Shown: positions 46,456 through 54,903, numbered from the stretch's first letter. The stretch: 64,000 nucleotides of DNA from Zwartia hollandica (GCF_019923725.1 NZ_JAHXRI010000007.1:186001-250000), one strand, 5' to 3'. Notes: a model not told the origin generated them from the letters alone. A program made the numbers and translations.

Positions 46456-46703
46456 CGGTTTCCTAAACGTGCGACGTGCCGGTATTCGTGCACCATAGAC
46501 GCCGGCTTCAGAGCCAAGTGTTTAGTGTGTCGACCCGATACACGTTCCCGCCAAAGTCGAAAAGACGAGCGCTTAAGCTCGCGACGCATCAACTTTATCA
46601 CCTCGGCCTCATTTAAGCCGAACTGGGTCGCAATCGCCTCAAAAGGCGTGCGATCTTCCCAGGCCATCTCGATAACTCTGGAAATGTGGCTCGATGTATT
46701 CAA
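46452..46703 (-). CDS. TIGR03643/DUF2805 family small protein, TTG start
   Basis: From a TTG at 46703 this frame gives 83 residues with the complete family core HISRVIEMAWEDRTPFEAI, FGLNEAEVIKLMRRELK and SSFRLWRERVSGRHTKH. The function is unknown. The family is frequently found near photolyase/cryptochrome genes in proteobacteria. The frame is open further upstream, but those codons lie inside the Rrf2 gene and show no family similarity. The gene overlaps the Rrf2 gene by 65 bases and the dioxygenase by 4. Confidence 0.8.
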   Translation of the reverse strand: MNTSSHISRVIEMAWEDRTPFEAIATQFGLNEAEVIKLMRRELKRSSFRLWRERVSGRHTKHLALKPASMVHEYRHVARLGNR

Positions 46704-47130
46704 AATGTGGGGCTTCTCGCTCAATCCGAACCTCGCTTTGCCATTCAGGTGTTTTCTCGGCCAACAAGTCGGCAAAGCGTTGCGATTTAAAGAATACGAT
46801 TCGCTCTTGCTCGTATTGCTGCTCGAGCCACCCCGTAAAATCCTCTCTTGAGCCACTATGCCGAAGCGGCGCGGGAGCGACATAGAACACAGACACGACA
46901 TCCCAGACCGAGAGCCGTGCAGGGGAACCAGCGAAAGAGTGACCACCCAGCGGTCCGCGGCGAGAAGCGACCAGCCCATGCGTACGGAGCACTTTGAGTA
47001 GATTCTCGACGTAGGACACGGACAAGCTGAGCCGTCTCGCAAGCTCCTGCGTCGTTAGCGTCGAGGATTTTGGTAGTTTAGCCAAAGAAACAACCAGATT
47101 TAATGCGTGCTTTGCTTCGTTTGCGCTCAT
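46639..47130 (-). CDS. Rrf2-family transcriptional regulator
   Basis: The 163-residue protein has an N-terminal winged helix (LTTQELARRLSLSVSYVENLLKVLRTHGLV) and the RGPLGGHSFAGSPARLSVWDVV wing typical of Rrf2 regulators. The cysteine cluster used by IscR/NsrR for an Fe-S cluster is absent, so it may sense something else. It leads a three-gene unit and is divergent from a MerR gene; both leaders carry CTACTCA motifs. Confidence 0.85.
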   Translation of the reverse strand: MSANEAKHALNLVVSLAKLPKSSTLTTQELARRLSLSVSYVENLLKVLRTHGLVASRRGPLGGHSFAGSPARLSVWDVVSVFYVAPAPLRHSGSREDFTGWLEQQYEQERIVFFKSQRFADLLAEKTPEWQSEVRIEREAPHFEYIEPHFQSYRDGLGRSHAF

Positions 47131-47144
47131 GGCATCACTCTTTT

Positions 47145-47152
47145 TGAGTAGG
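47145..47152 (-). promoter_or_regulatory. CCTACTCA motif in the rrf2 leader
   Basis: On the minus strand the bases read CCTACTCA, 14 bases before the Rrf2-family ATG. The same 8-mer occurs at 47240-47247 on the plus strand before the MerR gene, with a 7/8 copy at 47229-47236. The three copies may be a shared operator in the divergent region. Confidence 0.42.
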
Positions 47153-47200
47153 ATAAAACAGTTATGAGTCCGAATTATCTATCAAATATCTATTCAAATA

Positions 47201-47247
47201 ATGATAAATTCGTAAAAATAACCTACAATCTACTCAATACCTACTCA
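47201..47247 (+). promoter_or_regulatory. Candidate promoter and tandem operator of the MerR gene
   Basis: ATGATA (47201-47206), a 17-base spacer and TACAAT (47224-47229) form a good sigma-70 promoter. Immediately downstream CTACTCA repeats at 47230 and 47241, one helical turn apart, cover the expected transcription start. That position suits a repressor site, possibly autoregulation. Confidence 0.5.
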
Positions 47248-47260
47248 TACTAAATTTAAA

Positions 47261-48238
47261 TTGAAATCACTAAGCCAACAATATCGGATCGGCGCCATTG
47301 CAAAATTTGCGGGAGTACCTGTTACGACCTTGCGGGTGTGGGAAGCTCGGCACCAAGCATTTAGGCCCATTAAAACCGCCGGTCAGCATAGGCTTTACGG
47401 CGAAGAAGATCTCCTAAGAGCAACCCTCCTAAAGCAATTAAGCGATCAGGGTTACGCCATCAGCACAATCGCCTCGCTCGATATTGCGGCACTCAACGAC
47501 TTAATGCATAAACAGAGCGGCCAAAGTAGTGGCTTGGCAAAACTGGCAAGCAATCGAAATGTCTCGTTAGCCATCGTCGGCCTCGCACTTGCCGGGCAAG
47601 TCGAAAGCAAAGCGTTCTCCGCGCACCTGCAAAACATTCACCTTGTCACCACTGGCGTGTACCAAAGTTTAGAAATGGTTCGACAAACGCCACCGAACAC
47701 TGCGCCTGACATCTTTCTTCTGAAAATCAATACTCTGCACGAGATTGTGGTGCACGAGATTTTGCAAGCAGCGCGCGCTATGCGAGCAAGCAAAATTGTC
47801 GTGCTGTATAACTACGGCAGGGAGCAGGTCGTGCGCTCGATGCGCGACTACAGAATGATGGTACGCCGCGAGCCCTTGTCTGATTATGAACTTGCAGAGC
47901 TCATCAATTCGGTGCTTGTTGTGGACGCTAGCCAAGAATTGAGTGAAACCACAACAAGCGTAACGATACCTGCTCGCAAATACTCCGATTACGTTTTAAA
48001 AAAAATAAGTGGGATTTCAACAAACGTTCTATGCGAGTGCCCACGTCATGTGGCAGAGATCATTGCACAACTCGCCAGTTTTGAACAATATAGCCAGGAG
48101 TGTTTAAACAAAAGCGCCGAAGACGCGCACTTACACGCTTACTTATCATCGGTATCCGGATCAGCCCGCGCCCTTTTTGAACAAGCCTTAGAAAAAGTTG
48201 CCAGCCATGAAGGCATTGATCTGAATGCTCAAGAATAA
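47261..48238 (+). CDS. MerR-family transcriptional regulator, TTG start
   Basis: The 325-residue protein has an N-terminal MerR helix-turn-helix (YRIGAIAKFAGVPVTTLRVWEARH, then GQHRLYGEEDL). A C-terminal domain of about 220 residues is arranged like the B12-binding regulators CarH/LitR: SLAIVGLALAG, then DIFLLKINTL and KIVVLYNYG strands. The cobalamin-binding DxHxxG motif is not visible, so any ligand differs. The only start preceding the HTH is TTG at 47261, with no clear ribosome site. It precedes a channel and a GMC oxidoreductase on the same strand. Confidence 0.82.
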   Translation: MKSLSQQYRIGAIAKFAGVPVTTLRVWEARHQAFRPIKTAGQHRLYGEEDLLRATLLKQLSDQGYAISTIASLDIAALNDLMHKQSGQSSGLAKLASNRNVSLAIVGLALAGQVESKAFSAHLQNIHLVTTGVYQSLEMVRQTPPNTAPDIFLLKINTLHEIVVHEILQAARAMRASKIVVLYNYGREQVVRSMRDYRMMVRREPLSDYELAELINSVLVVDASQELSETTTSVTIPARKYSDYVLKKISGISTNVLCECPRHVAEIIAQLASFEQYSQECLNKSAEDAHLHAYLSSVSGSARALFEQALEKVASHEGIDLNAQE

Positions 48239-48288
48239 GCGCGATCGCTAGCAATTCTGATCAGCACAAAAAAACAGGAACCACTTAC

Positions 48289-48741
48289 ATGACTTTGGCT
48301 ATCGCGTTCCTCATCAACACAGCAGTGGTCATCGCAACGATGTTGATCCACTACGAAGCACTTTTCTGGCTCTCAAAAAAATTACCAACACTCTGTCAGA
48401 TTCGTCCCCGCTTTCAAGTGTTGGTTGGTGCTTTATGCATATTCCTTGTTCATGTACTTGAGATTTGGCTCTTTGCGCTCGCCTTCTACCTATCGAGCAA
48501 AATCGACGGAATGGGATCTTTGACGGGAAATCTAGTCGATGCGGGAGGGATTCTTGATTGCGTTTACTTATCTTTTGTCACCTTCACCACCGTGGGCTAC
48601 GGTGATGTCGTTGCGCAGGGGGAGTTGCGCTACCTTGGCGGTATCGAGTCACTAACCGGCATCATACTGATTACCTGGTCGGCCTCTTTTCTGTTTGTTG
48701 AGATGCAACGCAATTGGGCGGACCTACGTAAATTAAAATAG
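48289..48741 (+). CDS. Potassium-channel-type ion channel protein
   Basis: The 150-residue protein has about four hydrophobic segments and the selectivity filter TTVGYGD near residue 105, followed by a pore-lining helix (SLTGIILITWSASFLFVEM). It has no RCK or other regulatory domain. It should form a potassium-selective pore as a tetramer. A ribosome-like AGGA precedes the ATG. It lies between the MerR gene (50 bases) and the GMC gene (22 bases). Confidence 0.85.
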   Translation: MTLAIAFLINTAVVIATMLIHYEALFWLSKKLPTLCQIRPRFQVLVGALCIFLVHVLEIWLFALAFYLSSKIDGMGSLTGNLVDAGGILDCVYLSFVTFTTVGYGDVVAQGELRYLGGIESLTGIILITWSASFLFVEMQRNWADLRKLK

Positions 48742-48763
48742 AGAAAAATATAGAGACAAAACT

Positions 48764-50389
48764 ATGAAGAATACTTACGATTTTGTCATTATTGGCGCTG
48801 GCTCTGCTGGTTGCGTCTTGGCCAATCGACTGTCTGCCGACGGCTCAAAAACCGTACTCCTGCTTGAAGCAGGACCGTCAGACACGAACCCCTGGATAAA
48901 AATTCCTGCGGGAGTACCGCGTATCGTTGCGGACCCAACTATCACGTGGGGCTATCATTCAGAACCCGAGCCTGGTCTCAACGGCCGCAGGCTCCACTGG
49001 CCACGCGGCAAGACACTCGGAGGCTCAAGCAGCATTAACGGCCATGTCTATATGCGTGGTACGCCCGACGACTACAACGGGTGGCGCGATGCCGGCAATC
49101 CTGGCTGGGGCTGGGAAGATGTTTTGCCACACTTCAAGGCAACAGAGTGTCACTTCGCAGGCGAATCTGCCTTACACGGCTCACAGGGGGAGCTCAAGGT
49201 ATCAGCATTACAGGAGCCCCAACCTGCCTCCCAGGCTTTTGTCGCCTCAGCGGTAAATTGTGGCATTGAACCGAACGACGACTTCAATGGACTTGAACAA
49301 GCAGGTGTTGGATATGTACAACTGATGATTCATCGCGGCGTACGTTCTTCTGCAGCCCGGTCATTCCTAAAGCCCATTCGCAATAGAAAGAACCTCACCG
49401 TGGAGGTCAACGCCTTCGTCGAACGGATTGTGATAACTGGCAAGCGCGCAACAGGCGTGCGCTTCGAAAAAAACGGCGAGATAATTGAAGTTAATGCAGG
49501 AGAGGTGCTTCTTTCGGCGGGCGCAATCAATTCACCGCAAATATTAATGCTGTCAGGCATTGGGCCCGCAGATGAGTTAGTTAAACACGGCATCACGGTG
49601 ACGCACCCGCTACCTGGCGTCGGACAAAATTTGCACGACCATGTGTATGTGCATGCGATGGCAAAAGTAAAACCTGCGTTCTCAGTCAATCACAAGATTT
49701 GCAGCAATATTCGAATGATTCCTGATGTGTTGCGCTATTTAGTGAGCCGTAAAGGGCTCCTCAACTCTGCCGCAGCGCAGGTGGCGCTGTTTGCCAAATC
49801 AGGCGTGAATTCCGACAAAGTCGATCTACAAATGCAGATGCGTCCTTTCAGCATGCTGGGGGCGGGTGGTATGTTTCAGGCAGATAACTTCCCAGCAATC
49901 ACGGCATCTTGCGGCTTACTCCACGTGCACTCTGCGGGATCGGTGTCGTTGAAATCAGCTGACTTTCGTCAGGCGCCAAGCATGTTTGCAAGCTACCTTA
50001 CGGACCCAAGAGACACGGCACCCTTGGTATTCGGCTTACGGTTGATACGCCGTATCTTTTCCCAGGCGCCGTTCAGCGAGATCTGTACAGGGGAAGCCCT
50101 TCCAGGACCAGACCGTCACACCGACGAGGATTTGATTGCCTATTGCCGAGAGCAAGCACAAACCATGTACCACCCAGTGGGCACGTGTCGCATGGGTTCC
50201 GATCCGCTCGGCGTGGTCGATCATCGCTTGCGCGTCCATGGAATTCAGGGCTTGCGTGTAGTGGATGCATCCGTCATGCCCAAAGTCCCCTCGGGCAACA
50301 CGAGTGCACCCGTTATTATGGTTGCGGACAAGGCTGCGGGGATGATTCTGGAGGACTCTCGCAATTCCTCTCAAAACCTTGGGTATTGA
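48764..50389 (+). CDS. GMC-family oxidoreductase (choline dehydrogenase-like)
   Basis: The 541-residue flavoenzyme has the FAD site YDFVIIGAGSAGCVLANRLS and the GMC signatures GRRLHWPRGKTLGGSSSINGHVYMRG (first) and GAINSPQILMLSGIGP (second). The C-terminal catalytic block has MYHPVGTCRMGSDPLGVVD and SGNTSAPVIMVADKAA. It oxidises an alcohol to an aldehyde. BetA-like relatives have varied substrates, so choline is only one option. It ends the MerR-channel-GMC run. Confidence 0.9.
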   Translation: MKNTYDFVIIGAGSAGCVLANRLSADGSKTVLLLEAGPSDTNPWIKIPAGVPRIVADPTITWGYHSEPEPGLNGRRLHWPRGKTLGGSSSINGHVYMRGTPDDYNGWRDAGNPGWGWEDVLPHFKATECHFAGESALHGSQGELKVSALQEPQPASQAFVASAVNCGIEPNDDFNGLEQAGVGYVQLMIHRGVRSSAARSFLKPIRNRKNLTVEVNAFVERIVITGKRATGVRFEKNGEIIEVNAGEVLLSAGAINSPQILMLSGIGPADELVKHGITVTHPLPGVGQNLHDHVYVHAMAKVKPAFSVNHKICSNIRMIPDVLRYLVSRKGLLNSAAAQVALFAKSGVNSDKVDLQMQMRPFSMLGAGGMFQADNFPAITASCGLLHVHSAGSVSLKSADFRQAPSMFASYLTDPRDTAPLVFGLRLIRRIFSQAPFSEICTGEALPGPDRHTDEDLIAYCREQAQTMYHPVGTCRMGSDPLGVVDHRLRVHGIQGLRVVDASVMPKVPSGNTSAPVIMVADKAAGMILEDSRNSSQNLGY

Positions 50390-50544
50390 ATAGAAGTTAC
50401 CCAGACAACAACACCCTAGGCCATACACAAATCATTGATTTAAAAGGTATTTTTTATCACGCCTCTTAAATTAGATTAGAAATATTGTATTGTTGATGTC
50501 ACATTAACCTGTTATTCTCTGCTCTGTAAGCTATTCGGCTAACA

Positions 50545-50558
50545 CAGATATCTATCTG
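50545..50558. repeat. Small dyad in the AT-rich leader before the 50.6-kb gene
   Basis: CAGATA-tc-TATCTG is a perfect 6-bp dyad in the 222-base AT-rich stretch between the GMC gene and the small gene at 50612. I see no other gene or clear promoter in that stretch. The dyad may be an operator or a leader hairpin. Confidence 0.28.
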
Positions 50559-50611
50559 GTTAAGTTAAATTAGAAGCTCAGAATTTTTTGAATTTTGGAG
50601 AAATCGGAATC

Positions 50612-50923
50612 ATGCAAACGCAAGCAAACGACCTGAATGTACTAACTAACGGCGCGAAACTGGTGGGTGAATCCGTTCTCCCCGGCGCAAGCCTTTTGAT
50701 GGATGGTCAGTTTTTGAACGGCGCAGCACACGCTGCTGTCGGCATCGGCGCACGTCTCGCCCTTGGTCCTCTGGGTGTCGTGCTAGTCTGTGCTGATTCG
50801 TTCTCGAAGTCGGTCACCGACAAGTTCCTTTGGGATCACGTCAAGGATGGCATCGAGGCTCGCAAAGCTGCCAAGGCCGCCAAAGCTGCTGCTCAAGTTG
50901 AAGCAGAAGCTCAAGCTGCATAA
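50612..50923 (+). CDS. Small protein with hydrophobic core and Lys/Ala-rich tail (DUF6072-like)
   Basis: The 103-residue protein has GESVLPGASLLMDGQFLNGAA, a hydrophobic central stretch (about residues 35-65) and SFSKSVTDKFLWDHVKDG. It ends in an Ala/Lys/Glu tail (EARKAAKAAKAAAQVEAEA). I think it belongs to the DUF6072 group, whose function is unknown; the assignment is from memory. The glycine/alanine-rich core and charged alanine tail would suit a protein that coats or inserts into a membrane or granule. The ATG at 50612 is preferred over a TTG at 50588. A strong terminator follows directly. Confidence 0.75.
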   Translation: MQTQANDLNVLTNGAKLVGESVLPGASLLMDGQFLNGAAHAAVGIGARLALGPLGVVLVCADSFSKSVTDKFLWDHVKDGIEARKAAKAAKAAAQVEAEAQAA

Positions 50924-50940
50924 GCACCGAGACTGATGTA

Positions 50941-50973
50941 AAAAAGCGGATGACGATGTCATCCGCTTTTTTT
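50941..50973. terminator. Bidirectional intrinsic terminator
   Basis: GCGGATGAC-gat-GTCATCCGC is a perfect 9-bp stem flanked by AAAAA on the left and TTTTTTT on the right, so it can end transcription from both sides. It sits 17 bases after the small-protein stop and overlaps the last codons of the convergent ABC permease gene. Confidence 0.9.
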
Positions 50974-51573
50974 ATTAAGCTTACGAGTTAATAAAACGAT
51001 CAGATATTTAGCGATCGAGAAGAACACCACAAAGAACAGCAGCACCACCAAGACAAGCTCAATTTGATCCTGCCGTGAGCTCATTGCATCTCCGCGTGCA
51101 AGCGTAAGCGTGACTGCCTCACGCACGCCAATCGCCGCACCAACACTCGTCGACATGACCAGGATCACAAACGTTCGACTGTGTATGGGTATCGCCAACA
51201 TAATGGACTCGCGGGTCATAGCGCCATAGCGCTTGAACAAATCTAACCATGTATCAGCCACGACCGCAATCGAATAGCAGGACAAGGCGAGTATCAACGC
51301 GATCACTGGTGCAAAAATTGCCGTAGATGAACCGCCATCAATCATCTGCGTCAAAATGTTAAGGCATAGAAACATGAATACGAAAACCGGCGAGGCGCGC
51401 AGCAATCCAACAATTGCTCCAACCAAACTGGCAATCAAACCTCCAGAGTAGGCAGCGTATGCAAGAGGGATTCCTAGTGCTAACCCAACGAGCAACGAGG
51501 CAAATCCCACCAATATATTTACATAAAATGCCTGTATAAAATCAAAGGCAAACGCCATATCGATCGCGCTCAT
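50959..51573 (-). CDS. Amino-acid-type ABC transporter permease
   Basis: The 204-residue protein has about five hydrophobic segments and the polar amino acid permease layout (FYVNILVGFASLLVGLALG start, RASPVFVFMFLC, and a diverged coupling loop near TRESIMLAIPIHSRTFVIL). It overlaps the receptor-permease fusion gene by 4 bp and is probably its membrane partner. No ATPase gene is present in this cluster. Confidence 0.78.
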   Translation of the reverse strand: MSAIDMAFAFDFIQAFYVNILVGFASLLVGLALGIPLAYAAYSGGLIASLVGAIVGLLRASPVFVFMFLCLNILTQMIDGGSSTAIFAPVIALILALSCYSIAVVADTWLDLFKRYGAMTRESIMLAIPIHSRTFVILVMSTSVGAAIGVREAVTLTLARGDAMSSRQDQIELVLVVLLFFVVFFSIAKYLIVLLTRKLNKKSG

Positions 51574-53216
51574 CGGGGTGCCCTCCTATTAATGATAAAA
51601 GAGGAACCGATAACCACTGCTTGTACAACAAGAATATAAAAGATAGTGACAATCAGAAATGTCGTTGACCGTTCACCGGTAAAAGAAGAAATATGTACGA
51701 GCGCAGTTAATACGTCTGGGACACCAATAAATGCAGCAACTGGGCTAGCCTTTACGGCATTGATGACGCACGCTCGCAACTGAACCCCGCCGTGTGCCAC
51801 AACCTCGCTAAAGCGCGATTCTGCAGGCATAGTTTGAGCGATCTCGGCTAAGGCTACACCACCCGTCGAACCGTTGTTGAGTCCAATCATCAGGAGCCCG
51901 ACCGTACCCGCCAACCAATAGTTATAAGGAAGGAATGAGGTCACCACAAGATAACCAAGCACCAGCAACAGAATAACGGGACTATTCATCAGTGCAGTTG
52001 TGAGAAGACGCCCAAGTAGCCGGAAAAACTTATACCGCGCGTTTAATAGTAAAAAAAACAAGCCTGAGAGAAATAACGTTGCCAGGATTGTTGCCATGAC
52101 AAATGTCAACGAGACAGCTAATCCCGTCCCGAACAGCTTTGCGGAAGCCTGACTCGTTAACATTGGAAAAGTGATGTTTAACTGCGCGACCGACTGCAAC
52201 CACTTTTGTAATTCAATGACCAAGGGGGCGATCGAGGTGGCAGGCCCCTCAAGGTCTACTGCAGCCAATACACAACTTGGATTTATCTCATATGAGGAAG
52301 GATAAAAACACGAGGTGTCGTTCCACAGCCGATTTTGTTCAACTAAAAATTCGGTTTTGATCCCATGTTGGTTGGCTGCCTCAACTAAAAATCCGCTTTT
52401 ATGATAGTGAATCAATAACAATCTGAGCACTACACCAAGAGTCTCTTCTCCAACGGTCTCTCCATCGGAAAGACGCACGGCCATTCCCCAAGGCACGGTC
52501 GAGTACGAAAACTTTTGTTCAAACTTTTCACGAAGCTCGCGCGGCGCATTCGGCCCCGTTACGCCCGCATAGAGCAAGGGTTCATCATGCGCGATTATTG
52601 AACAGGCACCGAGCTTGAGCGCGCCGATCATCCGATCTGGCCGATCAAACAGGATTAACTTTGCGCCCGCTGCTGCAATCTCTGCATTTGAATAACTTCC
52701 AAGCGGTACACAAATCGACTTGCCGGAAAGGCTATTCAAGCCTGTCAACTGATTATCACGGGCCGCCACAACGGCAAACCCCGCCGCATAATAATGAGGC
52801 TCGATAAACTCGATAACCTTGGCCCGAGAGGCGATGTGGCCCATTGTGGCTAGGATGAGATCTACCTTCCCTTCCAGCAATAAGGCAATGCGATTCGCGG
52901 GACTAACGGGCACAAACACCGGGGAGACGCCAAGATCACGGGAAATTCTACGTGCTAGGTCAATCTCAAACCCTGTATGGACACCGTCAGCCAAGACGCC
53001 GAATTCGCTGTAATTAACACGTACACCAATGTCAAAACGACCAGAGCAAATAACTTGCGTGAAAGTATCTTGCTTTACATTAGCAAGACCACATTTTGAT
53101 TTTGCACTGTTGATGTGGGCTGCAACCTCTTGCATGACCGGCACGGTTTCTGCGCGCACATTAAAGTGGAAGATTTGCATCAGCACAACAAGACACAATA
53201 AACGCATAATCTTCAT
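51570..53216 (-). CDS. Receptor-permease fusion of an amino-acid ABC importer
   Basis: The 548-residue protein has a signal or anchor segment and then a solute-binding domain of the SBP_bac_3 type. That domain runs over about residues 50-285, with GFEIDLARRISRDLGVSPVF, IALLLEGKVDLILATMG and SGKSICVPLGSYSN. A linker follows, then a permease domain with about five membrane segments from residue about 340 (TGLAVSLTFVMATILATLF, TALMNSPVILLLVLGYL, and the coupling-loop-like AESRFSEVVAHGGVQLRAC). Such fusions tether the receptor to the channel. The ATPase must come from elsewhere. Confidence 0.82.
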   Translation of the reverse strand: MKIMRLLCLVVLMQIFHFNVRAETVPVMQEVAAHINSAKSKCGLANVKQDTFTQVICSGRFDIGVRVNYSEFGVLADGVHTGFEIDLARRISRDLGVSPVFVPVSPANRIALLLEGKVDLILATMGHIASRAKVIEFIEPHYYAAGFAVVAARDNQLTGLNSLSGKSICVPLGSYSNAEIAAAGAKLILFDRPDRMIGALKLGACSIIAHDEPLLYAGVTGPNAPRELREKFEQKFSYSTVPWGMAVRLSDGETVGEETLGVVLRLLLIHYHKSGFLVEAANQHGIKTEFLVEQNRLWNDTSCFYPSSYEINPSCVLAAVDLEGPATSIAPLVIELQKWLQSVAQLNITFPMLTSQASAKLFGTGLAVSLTFVMATILATLFLSGLFFLLLNARYKFFRLLGRLLTTALMNSPVILLLVLGYLVVTSFLPYNYWLAGTVGLLMIGLNNGSTGGVALAEIAQTMPAESRFSEVVAHGGVQLRACVINAVKASPVAAFIGVPDVLTALVHISSFTGERSTTFLIVTIFYILVVQAVVIGSSFIINRRAPR

Positions 53217-53230
53217 TAAAGCGACTCTGG

Positions 53231-53896
53231 TTAGCGTTTAACGCAGACTTCCAAAATACGTGAATTAGCAAAGACGTAATCGCCATATCTTCGAAGGCCC
53301 TGCCCATTCCTTAGCAGAACTTCTGGCGGCACAGCTGAAATGCGCTCGGGTGACTCAAAAACCGTCCATTCCAAGACCGAGCGATATTCAAGACCAAGCG
53401 ACTCTAACAGCCTGACCGTATCCGGATACCCAACGAGATCATGATGCGTAAAGTACGCAATCCCAGACCGCCCCAACCGTTTGGGTAACGCTCCGATAAA
53501 TCGATCAATTAAGAGTCGACCATCGCCTCCCGTCCATCCAGGTGGTCTATCTTTCTCAGATACCAGCGCAGGGAAATGAGGCAAATTCGCGAGGATGACA
53601 TCAAAGTCTTGCTCTACTGGCAACGGACTCCACATGTCACCAATTAACAAGCGGCGAGGAATATTTGGTTGCGTCGCTGCAAGCAAACGCTCAGAGGACT
53701 CAACCGCTGCCTCACTAATATCTACACCCCACAACTGCTGAGCACCGAGTTTTGCTAGCGCTGCCAAGAGCACTCCACTCCCTACCCCTATGTCCAGCAC
53801 GCTCGTCATTCTTCGACCTAAGCACTGCTGCTCAATTACCTGTAATAAAGTCGCTGTGTATTGGCTCGGTCGAAATTGATACACGTAGGTTGTCAT
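53231..53896 (-). CDS. SAM-dependent methyltransferase, small-MTS/PrmC-like
   Basis: The 221-residue class I methyltransferase has SAM motif I VLDIGVGSGVLLAALAKLG, motif II GVDIS, and DFDVILANLPHFP. There the NPPY motif of glutamine and nucleotide N-methylases has become NLPH. The substrate is therefore uncertain. It sits between two ABC importer genes with 3-base and 14-base gaps, so it is part of their operon; it could modify the imported compound or a product of the nearby peptide cluster. Confidence 0.78.
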   Translation of the reverse strand: MTTYVYQFRPSQYTATLLQVIEQQCLGRRMTSVLDIGVGSGVLLAALAKLGAQQLWGVDISEAAVESSERLLAATQPNIPRRLLIGDMWSPLPVEQDFDVILANLPHFPALVSEKDRPPGWTGGDGRLLIDRFIGALPKRLGRSGIAYFTHHDLVGYPDTVRLLESLGLEYRSVLEWTVFESPERISAVPPEVLLRNGQGLRRYGDYVFANSRILEVCVKR

Positions 53897-53899
53897 GCG

Positions 53900-54715
53900 C
53901 TACCGACTTGGTTTCGGTGGGGTAACAGCAGGGGCATTCTGACTCTCATTAAACAGCGTTCGATACTTTTTTGTTAGCAAATAAAATTCATTTCTTTTAT
54001 TGGCCTTCACAACTTCTAATTCCAGTTTTGGAATGAGCGCATTAGCGCATCTCGAGCGCTTAGAGAACGCAAAAAACGTATCTGCCCTGAACGGGTATGT
54101 GGGCAGAATATGTACTTTGTCACCCAAATCTCGTGTGTAGATTTCAGAATATGCCGAATTTTCATACGCTAAAACGTAATCGGCATTACCCGCCAAGAGT
54201 CTGTCGATCGATGCGCTAAGGTTAGGCGAGCGCTCTAGTTGAAGCTCTTTCTCCACAAACAAGCCGAATGTACTGTCTCCATAAGTTTCGCCTCGACCAG
54301 CGACACCGACCCGACCTTTGAGGTCTGCATAGGAATTAAGAGGAAATCCAGTGCCTTTGCGTACAATCACCTGCAAAAACTGATAGGCGTAGGCAGGATA
54401 TACATAGGTTAAATATCGGGCACGTTCGGAGGACCAACCCGCTGAAAGAATCAAATCTACATCGCCACGGCGAGTCGCTTCAAGAGCCTCCGGCCAAGAA
54501 GAAAACATCTTAATGTCTACTTTTTTAACGCCAGCGGCTCGCAACGTCATTTGCGCTAACTCGACTGATGCACCCACTAACGCACCGTTATACACCCAAG
54601 AAGATGGGGCACCAGACGGCGGTCCCGTCACAGTCACTGAATCACAGACCTGTGCCTGCACAGATCCCGTGATCAAAACACTCGCTATCGCAGATATAAA
54701 TGTAAATTTTTTCAT
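53900..54715 (-). CDS. Amino-acid-type solute-binding protein (SBP_bac_3)
   Basis: The 271-residue protein has a Sec signal (cleavage near SVQAQV) and the SBP_bac_3 fold: NGALVGASVELAQMTLRAAG, EATRRGDVDLILSAGWSSERARYLTY, and SYADLKGRVGVAGRGETYGD. It should bind an amino acid or a small polar compound. It is the first gene of a four-gene minus-strand unit (receptor, methyltransferase, receptor-permease fusion, permease), so the system has two receptors and no ATPase. Confidence 0.85.
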   Translation of the reverse strand: MKKFTFISAIASVLITGSVQAQVCDSVTVTGPPSGAPSSWVYNGALVGASVELAQMTLRAAGVKKVDIKMFSSWPEALEATRRGDVDLILSAGWSSERARYLTYVYPAYAYQFLQVIVRKGTGFPLNSYADLKGRVGVAGRGETYGDSTFGLFVEKELQLERSPNLSASIDRLLAGNADYVLAYENSAYSEIYTRDLGDKVHILPTYPFRADTFFAFSKRSRCANALIPKLELEVVKANKRNEFYLLTKKYRTLFNESQNAPAVTPPKPSR

Positions 54716-54892
54716 CGGGATAGTTTTTTTACTCGCACAGTGCTAAAAGGCAACAAAATCACAAATTAAGTATAGCCTAGGCGTACAGCGTAAACGCTTT
54801 CTGACAGTGCAAACTCACTCTGGTGCGAGATCATGAGAGGAATTACCAACCTAGCAGCTCCGCGCAGACTAGTCCGAAGCCCTACGCACGCT

Positions 54893-54898
54893 TATAAT
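54893..54898 (+). promoter_or_regulatory. Consensus -10 element just before the DUF697-like gene
   Basis: TATAAT lies 5 bases before the ATG at 54904. There is no ribosome site and no good -35 at 16-18 bases upstream (TAGTCC at 17). If used, transcription begins at or next to the start codon, giving a leaderless mRNA. Confidence 0.45.
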
Positions 54899-54903
54899 GA
54901 AAT

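Noticed and set aside
46704-47042. An upstream extension of the TIGR03643 frame
   Set aside because: The extra 113 residues have no family similarity and lie inside the Rrf2 coding sequence. The family core begins just after the TTG at 46703.
50390-50611. A hidden gene or small RNA in the AT-rich gap
   Set aside because: No open frame with a ribosome site and no clear promoter-terminator pair were seen, only a short dyad.
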